This document shows positions 37,008-46,480 of a stretch of DNA of 64,000 bases, piece after piece. Position numbers and translations under genes: made by a program. Source of the stretch: Octadecabacter sp. B2R22 (lineage in GTDB: Bacteria > Pseudomonadota > Alphaproteobacteria > Rhodobacterales > Rhodobacteraceae); assembly GCF_018861045.1 (NCBI RefSeq), contig NZ_JAHKQJ010000005.1, forward strand, positions 62,001 to 126,000, read 5' to 3'. The notes under the pieces are model-generated. The model ran no database searches. It saw only the letters and a list, made by a program, of their open reading frames with translations, and was not told the DNA's origin. Each line of letters opens with the position of its first letter. Position 1 is the stretch's first letter.

Positions 37008-37613
37008 TCAGCCGATCATCGCCTTGATCGCCATCACTTGTGCGGGGTCTGCGGCAAGAGCGGGTTCAATTAGGGCGGCGGTATCGGTCTCAACAGCGAC
37101 CGTGCTGATTTGATCAACCAAGCCAAACGAATGCGCCTCTTGCGCAGTGATTTTGGCGCCTGTCAACAGAATGCGCTTGGCAACCGACGGCCCGACCAAT
37201 GCCGCAAGCCGTGCAGGATCGGACGGCTGCGGAAGAACGCCCATTTTAATCACGGGGTAGAAGAACTTAGCCGTTGAAACAGCAACTCGCAAATCGCACG
37301 CCAGCACCATGCCTAGGGCGCCACCCGCGCAAGACCCATTCAAAGCCGCAACGCTCAACCCGGCAAACCCGGCAACAGCGGACGAAAGCCGTTCCCATTC
37401 AGGCGAGAGCGCAAGCGTTCCATTTCGCACATCATCCAAATCAGCGCCGGCACTGAACACTTTGCCCGCACCGGTCAGAACCAAAACTTTGGCGTCGGCC
37501 TTTTCGACCGCATCGGCCAGCTGCCCCAACATTGCCTCGGTCAAGGCATTGGCCTTGTCAGGGCGATTGATCGTGAGTGTCAGGCAGCCGTTCTCCGAGC
37601 TCTGCTCAATCAT
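37008..37613 (-). CDS. Enoyl-CoA hydratase/isomerase family protein lacking both catalytic Glu
   Basis: 201 residues, shorter than the usual 255-265 because the C-terminal helical part is missing. Crotonase fold is clear (LTLTINRPDKANALTEAML, FSAGADLDD, GSCAGGALGMVLACDLRVA). The two catalytic Glu of enoyl-CoA hydratase are absent: the position after the oxyanion GGA is Gly (GGALGM where GGCELA is typical), and PE is PV in FFYPVIKMG. It is therefore not a standard hydratase. It overlaps the SDR gene by 4 bases. Confidence 0.8.
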   Translation of the reverse strand: MIEQSSENGCLTLTINRPDKANALTEAMLGQLADAVEKADAKVLVLTGAGKVFSAGADLDDVRNGTLALSPEWERLSSAVAGFAGLSVAALNGSCAGGALGMVLACDLRVAVSTAKFFYPVIKMGVLPQPSDPARLAALVGPSVAKRILLTGAKITAQEAHSFGLVDQISTVAVETDTAALIEPALAADPAQVMAIKAMIG

Positions 37614-38350
37614 ACAAGACCCACCCGTTGGCGAATAACCTCATCCCGCAGTGAAACGTCCGTCCCAAGGTAGGCATCCGCCTCAGAAGAACACATCCAG
37701 ACCAAGGTCCGTGCGGGCCATTCAGGTGGGATATGATCGGACCACTCAAGTTGGCTGACAGGATTCACACCGGATGCCTTGATATCGCGCTGCATATCAG
37801 TCGCCACTGTTCCGGGCGACAGCCCCAAGACGCGCAGCCCCTTCTCGCGGGCCTCATTGTCCGCACAGCGGGTCAACATAAAAGCGCCCGCCTTGGAGGA
37901 ACAATAGGCGGACCAGCCCTCAACAGGCCCATGGGCCGCACCCGATGACACCGTGATAATCGTACCTGCGCCGCGATTGATCATGTCAGGCATCGCCGCG
38001 CGCATGCCGTTGAAGACGCCTTTCAGGTTCACATCGATGGTTTTGCCCCAGACATCAGGGTCAGAGTCGGCCAAATGATCAATCGGATCGAGCAATCCAG
38101 CATTGTTAATCAAAACATCAAGCGGGCCAAATGCAGCTGTCGTCTGCTCAATCGCCGACACCACTTGCCCGTAATCCGCGACATCACATCCAATCGCGAT
38201 GGCATTATCACCGATTTCTGCGGCTATGGCGTCAATCTCGCTCGTAGATCGCGCGACCAATGCGACCTTTGCACCAGCATCAGCGAAAGCCCGCGCAGTC
38301 GCGGCCCCGATCCCTCGACTGGCCCCCGTTACCAAAACAACCTTATTCAT
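37610..38350 (-). CDS. SDR family oxidoreductase
   Basis: 246 residues from ATG 38350. Classical SDR signatures: TGASRGIGAATARAF cofactor site, NNAGLLDP, the Ser in VSSGAAHG and the catalytic Tyr-x3-Lys in YCSSKAG. Substrate unknown. It is coupled to the crotonase-like gene by a 4-base overlap and divergent from the DUF2125 gene. The pairing with a CoA-binding fold suggests a short acyl-CoA or similar substrate, which is inference. Confidence 0.88.
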   Translation of the reverse strand: MNKVVLVTGASRGIGAATARAFADAGAKVALVARSTSEIDAIAAEIGDNAIAIGCDVADYGQVVSAIEQTTAAFGPLDVLINNAGLLDPIDHLADSDPDVWGKTIDVNLKGVFNGMRAAMPDMINRGAGTIITVSSGAAHGPVEGWSAYCSSKAGAFMLTRCADNEAREKGLRVLGLSPGTVATDMQRDIKASGVNPVSQLEWSDHIPPEWPARTLVWMCSSEADAYLGTDVSLRDEVIRQRVGLV

Positions 38351-38490
38351 CACGCCCATGTCTTATCCCCAACAAAAATTTATCTCATTCCGTCGTTATT
38401 TCACGCACGAAGGAGTGATTTCCCGACCTTGACCGCATCCAGCAGACTTGAAAAGCTGCGCGCAACTTATTTTAGCAGGAGATTCAGATA

Positions 38491-40002
38491 ATGCTGTCTA
38501 TTCGTAAATCAACAATCATCGCGGCCATTCTATGTGGCACAACCGCAAACGCCGATGTGACGGCCCAACAGGTCTGGGACAATTGGACCGGCCAAATGGA
38601 AGTCTATGGACAAGGATTCACCACAAAAGGTGAAGAAATGTCAGGCGACACGCTTACGATCTCGGGTGTTGCGATTGCGATGTCCGATGACGAAACCTCG
38701 ATCAATGCACAGCTCGGCGACATTGAACTGACTGAAAACGGCGACGGCACTGTTACAATCACGACGGTCGACAGTTACCCGATGACTCTCGGGATCACAC
38801 CGCAGTATGGCGACCCGTCCACCATCAACATGACGGTTACGCAATCCGGCTTGCAAATGATCGTTTCCGGTGACCCTGAAACGATGAACTATGAATTCAC
38901 GGCCGACCGCTATGCCATCACGGTCGATAGTCTTGAAGGGGAAGCTAAGGAAGAAGTCCAACTCGAAGACGCAGTCATCGCTATGCTGGATATGTCCGGA
39001 CAGTATTCCGTCGTGAAAGACAACTTGACCCGTATCGCCTACGAGGTCGCGATTGGCGCCGTAGATATCGACGTCTTGTTCCGTGAAACTGGCGGCGAAG
39101 GCATCGTGAGCTTTAACGGTGACATGGCTGATCTGGACATGGCCGCCAATATCTCCATGCCAGTCGACATGGACATGAGCGCCGATGTACCACCTTTCAA
39201 CGAAGGTTTGGCCATGGACGGCGGCTATACGTTCGGCGAAATCGTATACGCCTTTGATTTCAGCGCAGACGGTGAGGCCGCATCAGGGAGCTCAACAATT
39301 GCCGGCGGTGAATTGGGCTTTTCTTTCGACGTAGATGGCATGGATTATTCCGGATCGGCACAAGACATCAGCATTACAGCTTTGATCCCAAATGAACTTC
39401 CATTCCCGATCGAAGCATCAATGGCAGAGTACGGTTTTGACTTCCAAATCCCGCTGAGCCAAGGCGAAGACGGCCCGCGCGATGCGCGTCTCGCATTCAA
39501 CTTCACAGAACTCGCAATTAGCGAACTCTTGTGGAGCATGGTCGACCCACAAAGCATCTTGCCGCGTGACCCTCTGACAGTTGCGCTCGGGATTGACGCC
39601 CAAGTGACACCGTTCTTTGATTTCCTTGACCCTGAGCAAATGGAAGCCGCTGCAATGGCCGACGTTCCTGGTGAATTGAATGGGCTTCAGATTACGGACC
39701 TGACAGTCAAAGCTGCGGGTGCCGAAATCACTGGTGAAGGTGCATTTACCTTCGACAACTCCGACTTGCAGTCCTTTGACGGCATGCCACGCCCAGAAGG
39801 CGAAGCAACCTTCCAAATCAATGGCGTGAACGGCCTTGTCGACAAGCTTGTTCAAATGGGTCTGATCCCAGAAGAAGAAGCCATGATGCCGCGCATGATG
39901 ATGGGTATGTTCACGACACCCGTTGGCGATGACATGCTGACATCCACGATTGAAGTGAACGGCGAAGGCCATGTTCTCGCGAACGGTCAGCGCCTGCGCT
40001 AA
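38491..40002 (+). CDS. DUF2125 domain protein
   Basis: 503 residues with an N-terminal signal peptide (MLSIRKSTIIAAILCGTTANA). The long body alternates strand-rich segments, consistent with an envelope protein of the DUF2125 type known only from Alphaproteobacteria. The first 80 residues hold AQQVWDNWTGQMEVYGQGF. Function unknown. It is preceded by the divergent SDR and followed by a strong terminator, so it is monocistronic. Confidence 0.85.
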   Translation: MLSIRKSTIIAAILCGTTANADVTAQQVWDNWTGQMEVYGQGFTTKGEEMSGDTLTISGVAIAMSDDETSINAQLGDIELTENGDGTVTITTVDSYPMTLGITPQYGDPSTINMTVTQSGLQMIVSGDPETMNYEFTADRYAITVDSLEGEAKEEVQLEDAVIAMLDMSGQYSVVKDNLTRIAYEVAIGAVDIDVLFRETGGEGIVSFNGDMADLDMAANISMPVDMDMSADVPPFNEGLAMDGGYTFGEIVYAFDFSADGEAASGSSTIAGGELGFSFDVDGMDYSGSAQDISITALIPNELPFPIEASMAEYGFDFQIPLSQGEDGPRDARLAFNFTELAISELLWSMVDPQSILPRDPLTVALGIDAQVTPFFDFLDPEQMEAAAMADVPGELNGLQITDLTVKAAGAEITGEGAFTFDNSDLQSFDGMPRPEGEATFQINGVNGLVDKLVQMGLIPEEEAMMPRMMMGMFTTPVGDDMLTSTIEVNGEGHVLANGQRLR

Positions 40003-40027
40003 CTCCCACTTCTTTTAACACACTAAG

Positions 40028-40057
40028 CGGCGCTCGATTTTTTTCGGGCGCCGTTTT
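40028..40057 (+). terminator. Terminator after the DUF2125 gene
   Basis: A 10-bp stem (CGGCGCTCGA with TCGGGCGCCG, one G-U) with a T-rich loop is followed by TTTT, 26 bases after the stop. Confidence 0.88.
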
Positions 40058-40168
40058 GCATTGTTTGACACTCCGTCTATAGAACACTGGCAATACAAGA
40101 ATGGGACCTCTCGCACTTGCGGGTCGCCCCAACAGGCACTACGTCCTGAGACAAGAAAAGGACGCTTT

Positions 40169-41515
40169 ATGACCCAATCTCTTGCAGACCTCACACATCG
40201 CCTGATTGAGGCCGCGAAAGCCGCTGGCGCCGATACTGCGGACGCTTTGGCCGTCGCAGGCACTTCGGTTTCAATTGATGTGCGCTCAGGTGTTCTTGAG
40301 GAAGCGCAGCGAGCCGAAGGTACGGATGTTGGACTGCGGGTGTTTGTCGGGCAACGTTCCGCAAATGTATCTGCATCTGACACGTCTGAACGCACAATTG
40401 CAGAAATGGCCCAACGCGCCGTGGCAATGGCGGCAGAGGCCCCAGAAGATCCGCACGCAGGCATTGCGGACCCATCGCAACTGGCAACGGACCTTGACGT
40501 TAGCCGCCTTGATCTGGTGGACCATGGTCCGGAACCCACCCCTGAATGGTTGCAAGAACAGGCCCGCATCGCCGAAGAGGCAGCGCAATCTGTTGACGGC
40601 GTGGCGCAAGTACAAACCGCCTCTGCTGGGTATGGTCGCCGCCAAGTCCACCTCGCCACAAGCAACGGCTTTTCTGCGGGCTCACAAAGCACAGGCCATT
40701 CCATCAGCGCTGTGGCAATTGCTGGCAGCGGTTCTGGAATGGAACGCGACTATGACCATGACAGCCGAATCCATCTCTCTGACATGCGCGCGGCGGATGA
40801 CATTGGCCGCATCGCTGGGGAACGGGCCGTTGCACGTCATGGCGCACGTAAACCACAAACCGGAACCTATCCGGTCTTGTTTGACGAACGTATCGCAGGG
40901 TCTCTGATCGGGCATTTACTGTCAGCCAGCAATGGCGCAGCAATTGCACGGGGGTCATCTTGGCTTCTCGGTAAGAACGGCGAACGCGTGCTACCCGAGG
41001 GCATGGACCTGATCGAAACACCCCACCGCCCTCGTGTGGCGGGATCGCGGTTGTTTGATGGCGAAGGCCTGCCAACCGCTCAACGTAAGATCATCGACGA
41101 CGGTGTTTTGACAGGCTGGACGCTGGACCTTGCAACGGGTCGAAAACTGGGTTTGCCCAGCACAGGCAGCGCGTCACGCGGCACTTCCGGTCCGCCCTCC
41201 CCGACAGTGTCTCATTTGGAACTTACTCCGGGCAAAGCATCCCCCGATGAAATCATCCGCGACATGGGAACAGGGCTTCTTATTACGTCTATGATCGGGT
41301 CCACGATCAACCCGAATACTGGTGACTATTCCCGTGGCGCATCGGGGTTTTGGATCGAGAACGGCGAAATCGCCTACCCAATCAATGAATGTACGGTCGC
41401 GGGTAATCTGCATGATATGTTAGCACGGATTATTCCGTCCAACGATGGCCGCGCCCATATGGGTCGCATTATTCCAAGCCTGATGATTGATGAGATGACC
41501 CTCGCCGGTGCATGA
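40169..41515 (+). CDS. pmbA: TldD/PmbA family protein (PmbA/TldE)
   Basis: 448 residues from ATG 40169 with AAAAGGA upstream; the open frame before it has no coding look. Family traits: GLRVFVGQRSANVSASD, GSGMERDYDHDSR and GPPSPTVSHLELTPG. PmbA-type members lack the HExxxH metalloprotease motif of TldD and act as its partner in peptide processing. A tldD gene is not in the window. It overlaps the next gene by 8 bases at GTGCATGA. Confidence 0.9.
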   Translation: MTQSLADLTHRLIEAAKAAGADTADALAVAGTSVSIDVRSGVLEEAQRAEGTDVGLRVFVGQRSANVSASDTSERTIAEMAQRAVAMAAEAPEDPHAGIADPSQLATDLDVSRLDLVDHGPEPTPEWLQEQARIAEEAAQSVDGVAQVQTASAGYGRRQVHLATSNGFSAGSQSTGHSISAVAIAGSGSGMERDYDHDSRIHLSDMRAADDIGRIAGERAVARHGARKPQTGTYPVLFDERIAGSLIGHLLSASNGAAIARGSSWLLGKNGERVLPEGMDLIETPHRPRVAGSRLFDGEGLPTAQRKIIDDGVLTGWTLDLATGRKLGLPSTGSASRGTSGPPSPTVSHLELTPGKASPDEIIRDMGTGLLITSMIGSTINPNTGDYSRGASGFWIENGEIAYPINECTVAGNLHDMLARIIPSNDGRAHMGRIIPSLMIDEMTLAGA

Positions 41516-42272
41516 TCTTGACCTCCTGATAGACGCGGCCCGCAGTGCTGGTGACATCGCCAAAGGCTATTTCAACGCCTCGCCCGAGGTGTGGGAAAAG
41601 TCCGGCGGGCAAGGGCCCGTTACCGAAGCTGATCTTCATGTGAATCGCCAGCTCTCCGCCGACCTGCAAGCGGCGCGTCCAGACTATGGTTGGCTATCAG
41701 AAGAGACCGAGGATGGTGAAAAGCGGCTTTCGACCGAGCGGCAGTTTATTGTCGATCCGATCGACGGAACACGCGCCTTTATCGAAGGCAATAAAGACTG
41801 GGCACATTCAATCGCCGTGTCAGAAAATGGTATCGTCACCGCCGCTGTGATCTACCTGCCGATTCACGACGCGATGTACACGGCCACCTTGGGTCAAGGT
41901 GCCGCCTGCAACGGCGCGCCGATAACGGCAACGGCGGACAAAGCCATCGACACTGCCACTGTCCTGTCATCAAAGCCAAACATGGACGCGAAATATTGGG
42001 CGACACAGGCCCCTCCGTTCAAACGCACCTTTCGATCATCGCTCGCCTACCGTTTGGCGTTGGTTGCACAGGGACAATTCGACGGAATGCTGACCCTGCG
42101 CCCTACATGGGAATGGGACGTCGCAGCGGGCGCTCTGATCGTTACTGAGGCTGGCGGCATCGTCAGCGATCAAAAAGGCCAAACTGCCGCGTTCAACAAT
42201 CCTCATCCACAGATCAACGGCATGGTCGCGGCAGGTGGCATCCATCAAACTTTAATCGACGCGCTCGCCTGA
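41508..42272 (+). CDS. Inositol monophosphatase family protein (CysQ-like)
   Basis: 254 residues from a GTG that overlaps pmbA by 8 bases. The metal-binding motif DPIDGTRAFIEG and the second motif EWDVAAGALIVTEAGG are intact; WLSEETED supplies the third acidic site. The sequence leans to the 3'(2'),5'-bisphosphate nucleotidase (CysQ) branch, but inositol phosphatase activity cannot be excluded. It is the second gene of the pmbA-lpxK operon. Confidence 0.87.
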   Translation: MHDLDLLIDAARSAGDIAKGYFNASPEVWEKSGGQGPVTEADLHVNRQLSADLQAARPDYGWLSEETEDGEKRLSTERQFIVDPIDGTRAFIEGNKDWAHSIAVSENGIVTAAVIYLPIHDAMYTATLGQGAACNGAPITATADKAIDTATVLSSKPNMDAKYWATQAPPFKRTFRSSLAYRLALVAQGQFDGMLTLRPTWEWDVAAGALIVTEAGGIVSDQKGQTAAFNNPHPQINGMVAAGGIHQTLIDALA

Positions 42273-42353
42273 TCGCCTTTACCCGATAAGCAGCAGGGCC
42301 TAATGTCCCCGCAACACCCAATTATGTCTTAAATAGCAACTCAAAGGTGCTTT

Positions 42354-42596
42354 ATGTCCCAACGTCTTCACCTCGTCTTTGGCGGCGAACTTATTGATCC
42401 AACCAAGAACGCGTTCAAAGATGTCGACGACATCCACATCGTCGGCATGTTTCCAAACTACGAAACTGCTTTCAACGCTTGGAAAGCGGAAGCCCAGAAG
42501 ACCGTCGACAACGCCCACATGCGTTATTTCATCGCTCACATCCACCGTTTGCGTGATGAACAAGCCGAAACATCCACGACCGAAGAACTCGGTTAA
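42354..42596 (+). CDS. DUF4170 protein
   Basis: 80 residues. The pattern LHLVFGGELIDPTKNAFKD and GMFPNYETAFNAWKAEAQ, with RYFIAHIHRL at the end, is the DUF4170 family of small cytoplasmic alphaproteobacterial proteins. Function unknown. It sits between the CysQ-like gene (81 bases) and the Kdo-transferase-like gene (15 bases), so it probably belongs to the lipid A precursor operon. Confidence 0.9.
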   Translation: MSQRLHLVFGGELIDPTKNAFKDVDDIHIVGMFPNYETAFNAWKAEAQKTVDNAHMRYFIAHIHRLRDEQAETSTTEELG

Positions 42597-42611
42597 GCGG
42601 GGCGCTGCGCC

Positions 42612-43727
42612 GTGATCTGGATTCATTGTGGTGACGCGCAGGAGGTTCCCTCGACAACCTCCATCGCGGAACGCCTTGCACATGAATGCGGCGATCACGG
42701 CGTTCTTGTCACGGCACCCCCTGACGTCTTGCGCGCAATCAATCTGCACGAAGACATTGCCACTGTGGTCGCAGTCCCAACAGACTCGCCCAGCAGGATT
42801 CGAGAATTCTGGGATCGTTGGACCCCAGACTGTTTGATCTGGAACGGAGGGACATTGCGGCCATCCCTCCTACGGGTCGTTGAACATGAATCTCTCCCCG
42901 CGACGCTGATAAACGCCCGCAATGGCGGGTTATTGACAGGCAGCTCCCGTTGGCGGCCAAGGGCGATCCGCAGCGCGGTGGCTGCATTTGACCTGATACA
43001 CACGGCCGATGGTGCAACTGCGACCCGCTTGACCCGAGGTGGCGTCGCACGTGACCACGTCAAAGCAACCGGACCCATCCTCGAAGAACCAACCGCCCCA
43101 GCACACAATCAATACGAACTGGCCGTCATGGTTGAGGCCATCGACACCCGCCCATCTTGGTTCGCCGCAAACGTAATCGCGACCGAAGTGAAAGACATCG
43201 CCGCTGCGCATTTGGCCGCGAGCCGCAAAAGCCACCTTTTGCTTTTGATAATCACGCCACGCGATATCGAAAGCGGCGTTGAGGTGGCGAACACCCTTCG
43301 TGAAGCCGGACTTAAGGTTGGCGTTCGTTCGGAAGGGGACGACCCCGAGGCCGAACACCAAGCCTATGTCGCCGACTTGGAAGGTGAACTCGGTCTTTGG
43401 TATCGCCTCGCGCCTTTGACCTTTGTTGGCGGCACGCTAGGCGGCAGTGATGCCGATTCCCCGTTTGATCCAATCGTACTTGGATCAGCCGTCGTGCACG
43501 GCACGCACAAGGCCCCGCATGAAGCCCGTTTTGCCCGTTTAGCCAAGGCCGAGGCCTGTCGCGAAATCCGCTCTGCAGGTGAACTTGGAATAGCGGTTGG
43601 CGTTCTTTCATCACCTGAACAAAGCGCACGCATGGCTTTGGCCGGTTGGGAAGAGATCACACGCAACGCGGAAACCATAAATGATCTCGTTCGCGGTGTT
43701 CTTGATACAATTGAGGTCCAGACATGA
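42612..43727 (+). CDS. Kdo transferase (WaaA/KdtA)-like glycosyltransferase, no membrane anchor
   Basis: 371 residues from a GTG at 42612, about 50 shorter than typical WaaA. The protein begins directly at what aligns with the WaaA HAVSVGE strand (IWIHCGDAQE), so the usual N-terminal membrane anchor is missing while the catalytic Glu position is kept. Later pieces match the GT-B N-domain (LIWNGGTLRPSLLRVVEHES, ATLINAR) and the C-domain (FVGGTLGGSDADSPFDPI). Encoded 4 bases into lpxK. Either a shortened Kdo transferase or a related paralogue; both fit. Confidence 0.75.
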   Translation: MIWIHCGDAQEVPSTTSIAERLAHECGDHGVLVTAPPDVLRAINLHEDIATVVAVPTDSPSRIREFWDRWTPDCLIWNGGTLRPSLLRVVEHESLPATLINARNGGLLTGSSRWRPRAIRSAVAAFDLIHTADGATATRLTRGGVARDHVKATGPILEEPTAPAHNQYELAVMVEAIDTRPSWFAANVIATEVKDIAAAHLAASRKSHLLLLIITPRDIESGVEVANTLREAGLKVGVRSEGDDPEAEHQAYVADLEGELGLWYRLAPLTFVGGTLGGSDADSPFDPIVLGSAVVHGTHKAPHEARFARLAKAEACREIRSAGELGIAVGVLSSPEQSARMALAGWEEITRNAETINDLVRGVLDTIEVQT

Positions 43728-44710
43728 AGCCGCCTCTGTTCTGGTATCAAGATCGCAGCCTGCTCGCGGTGCTTCTATCACCGCTCGGAGCCCTGTACGG
43801 CGCAGCCACATCGCGGCGCGTGAACAAGGCACCAAGCCTATGCGCAGACATTCCGGTCATTTGCATTGGCAACATCAACGCAGGCGGAACAGGTAAGACA
43901 CCAACAACAATCGCGCTCGCTTCTCGTTTGGTCGAGATGGGACAAACGCCTCACATCGTTAGTCGAGGGTATGGCGGATCGCTTGGCGGCCCCGTTCAGG
44001 TCGATCCAAAGGCCCACAGCGCTGACCAGACTGGCGACGAGCCGTTGATGCTCAGTGAATTTGCACCAACTTGGGTCTCCAAGGATCGTGCCGAAGGGGT
44101 GAAGGCGGCACAGACTGCGGGCGCCACGGTTATTCTCCTCGACGATGGGTTCCAGAATCCGACAGTCCACAAGGATTTGCAGATTGTTGTTGTGGATGCC
44201 GTCAAACGGTTCGGTAATGGGCGCGTAATGCCTGCGGGGCCCCTGCGCGAACCCGCGCACATCGGATTAAAGCGCGCCGACCTGTTGCTTGCGATTGGCC
44301 CAGACCACGCCCGAGCGGGATTCACGCCAGATCTGCCAGAGGGGTGTGCACGTCTTGATGGCCACCTTGAACCACTGCCCACGGGCATGCCTTGGGGCAA
44401 CCTACGGGTGCTGGCATTTGCGGGTATCGGGCACCCAGAGAAATTTTTTGCCACGCTAAAGGGTCTTGGCGCGGACGTCGTACGTGGCGAAGCCTTGGAC
44501 GATCACCAGCCCTATACGGATGCAATTCTGAAACGCCTCGAAACCGAAGCCGCGACCCGCGGCCTAATCATGGTCACCACCGAAAAGGATGCTGTTCGTT
44601 TGCCAGACAGTTTTCGACCCAAAGTACAGGTTTTACCTGTGCGATTGACCCTCACCGACTGGGCGCCACTTGATGCGAAACTCGCCGCCCTCGGGATCAC
44701 TCCCCGATAA
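43724..44710 (+). CDS. lpxK: Tetraacyldisaccharide 4'-kinase
   Basis: 328 residues. LpxK landmarks: the P-loop CIGNINAGGTGKTPTTIAL near residue 55, VSRGYGGSLGGPV, the GDEPLML motif and ILLDDGFQNPTVHKDLQIVV. The kinase phosphorylates the lipid A disaccharide at the 4' position. It overlaps the KdtA-like gene by 4 bases and the convergent CaiB gene by 14. Confidence 0.95.
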   Translation: MKPPLFWYQDRSLLAVLLSPLGALYGAATSRRVNKAPSLCADIPVICIGNINAGGTGKTPTTIALASRLVEMGQTPHIVSRGYGGSLGGPVQVDPKAHSADQTGDEPLMLSEFAPTWVSKDRAEGVKAAQTAGATVILLDDGFQNPTVHKDLQIVVVDAVKRFGNGRVMPAGPLREPAHIGLKRADLLLAIGPDHARAGFTPDLPEGCARLDGHLEPLPTGMPWGNLRVLAFAGIGHPEKFFATLKGLGADVVRGEALDDHQPYTDAILKRLETEAATRGLIMVTTEKDAVRLPDSFRPKVQVLPVRLTLTDWAPLDAKLAALGITPR

Positions 44711-45821
44711 TATCCTGATCCTGCCCGAGCTTTGGCGCCGCGCGATCTAGGGCCAAATCTGCATCCGAGAACCGCATCGGAGGTCGGACAGACGGTGCGC
44801 CATCCAGATCCAATTTCAACCCGCGTGAAATCACCTGCGGGTCAGCGAAAACATCTTCGAACGTGTTGATCGGCCCCGCTGGAACGCCATGCGCCTCGCA
44901 CGCTGCAAGGGCACCTTGCATGGTGTGTTCTCGCATTTCTTTAGCCAACATAGGCACCAAAACATCGCGATGCTCCAACCGCGCAGGATTGGTTGCGAAC
45001 CGTTCATCAGTCCCCAAGGCGTCCAAGCCCAAGACCGTACAGAACTGCCTGAATTGCCCGTCATTTCCTACGGCAATAATCACGTGCCCGTCCGAACAGT
45101 CGAACACCTGATAAGGAACGATATTGGGATGGGCATTGCCCAACCGCTTTGGCGAAACATCGGTCGCCAAATAATTCATCGCTTGATTGGCCGTCGTGGC
45201 AACGGCTACATCCAACAAAGCCAGATCAATATGTTGTCCACGTCCCGTTGCGTGCCGCTGATGGACTGCCGCGAGGATTGCATTACTGGCGTAAAGACCC
45301 GTGAAAACATCCGTCACCGCCACGCCAACCTTTTGTGGTTGCCCGTCCGGTTCACCTGTCACCGACATAAGGCCGGACATTCCTTGAATAATGTAGTCAT
45401 ACCCCGCCCGCGCCGCGTAAGGCCCGTCTTGGCCGAAGCCAGTGATAGAACAGTAAATCAACTTCGGATGGGTCTCTCGAAGGTTGGCGTAGTCGAGCCC
45501 ATATTTCGCAAGGCCACCAACCTTGAAATTTTCGATGACGACATCCGCATCCGCCAAGAGTCGCAGCAAATCCGCCTTGCCCTCGTCGGTGCGAAAATCG
45601 ATCACCACGGATTTCTTGCCACGGTTGCAGCCGTGAAAGTACGCTGCCGAAGCCTCGCCCTGATGATCAATAAATGGAGGACCCCAACGGCGGGTATCGT
45701 CGCCTTCGGGTGCTTCGACCTTAATGACCTCTGCACCCATATCCGCCAAGACCTGACCCGCCCACGGGCCCGCCAGAATGCGGGCCAGTTCGACGACTTT
45801 CAGACCCGCAAGCGGTGTCAT
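44697..45821 (-). CDS. CaiB/BaiF family CoA-transferase
   Basis: 374 residues. Class III CoA-transferase features: LKVVELARILAGPWAGQVLADMGAEVIKVE at the N-terminus, VIENFKVGGLAKYGLDY with the active-site region, and YIIQGMSGLMSVTG. The family moves CoA between organic acids; the substrate is unknown. It overlaps the dsbA-like gene by 4 bases and is the last gene of a leftward trio with dsbA and DUF721. Confidence 0.9.
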   Translation of the reverse strand: MTPLAGLKVVELARILAGPWAGQVLADMGAEVIKVEAPEGDDTRRWGPPFIDHQGEASAAYFHGCNRGKKSVVIDFRTDEGKADLLRLLADADVVIENFKVGGLAKYGLDYANLRETHPKLIYCSITGFGQDGPYAARAGYDYIIQGMSGLMSVTGEPDGQPQKVGVAVTDVFTGLYASNAILAAVHQRHATGRGQHIDLALLDVAVATTANQAMNYLATDVSPKRLGNAHPNIVPYQVFDCSDGHVIIAVGNDGQFRQFCTVLGLDALGTDERFATNPARLEHRDVLVPMLAKEMREHTMQGALAACEAHGVPAGPINTFEDVFADPQVISRGLKLDLDGAPSVRPPMRFSDADLALDRAAPKLGQDQDIIGE

Positions 45822-46480
45822 TCGGCGGCTTCAGCCAGTTTTTCGTCCAGCACAGCCGCAAACTCGGCATAGTTCATGTTGGAATAGGGCTCACCGTTGA
45901 TGAAGAAACTCGGAACACCGGTAATCTCATCTGCTTCGGCGTTGGATTGATACCATGCCATCAGCTCTTGCGCCTCATCCGCGTCGGCAAGGCAGGTGTC
46001 CAGATCAGCGTCGCTCAGACCGGCAACTTTGCCGATGTTTCGCAAGGACGCGATGATCTCTTCGCCGCTTTCACCGCGCGCCCAGTTTTGCTGGTCTTCG
46101 AAGATCAACTTAGACAAACCAAAGAACCGCATTTCACCGCCACAGCGAGCAACCATGGATGCCCAAAGACCCGGACGGTCAAAATACACTTCGCGATACG
46201 TAAACCCGATCAGGCCCGTATCGATGTAGTTCTCTTTGATTTGCTGGTACTGATCCGCGTGAAAGTTCGCACAGTGCGGGCAGGTAAAGGACGCATACTC
46301 AAGAACCTGAACCGCAGACTCAGGATCGCCTTGGAACATCTCGGTGACATCAAAATCGACAGCTTCGGTCATCTCGGAGATTTGAATCGGCGTCGTGCCA
46401 GCATCGCGATTGGCGAACCAAAAACCACCAGCAGTGGCAGCGGCTACGACAGCCACAGAAACAAGAAACGGTTTATTCAT
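45818..46480 (-). CDS. DsbA family thiol-disulfide protein
   Basis: 220 residues. One N-terminal membrane or signal segment (FLVSVAVVAAATAGGFWFA) is followed by a thioredoxin fold with the CPHC active site (YASFTCPHCANFH) and the cis-Pro region GVPSFFINGEPY. It acts on periplasmic disulfides. The DUF721 gene upstream ends in TAATG with this start. Confidence 0.92.
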   Translation of the reverse strand: MNKPFLVSVAVVAAATAGGFWFANRDAGTTPIQISEMTEAVDFDVTEMFQGDPESAVQVLEYASFTCPHCANFHADQYQQIKENYIDTGLIGFTYREVYFDRPGLWASMVARCGGEMRFFGLSKLIFEDQQNWARGESGEEIIASLRNIGKVAGLSDADLDTCLADADEAQELMAWYQSNAEADEITGVPSFFINGEPYSNMNYAEFAAVLDEKLAEAAE

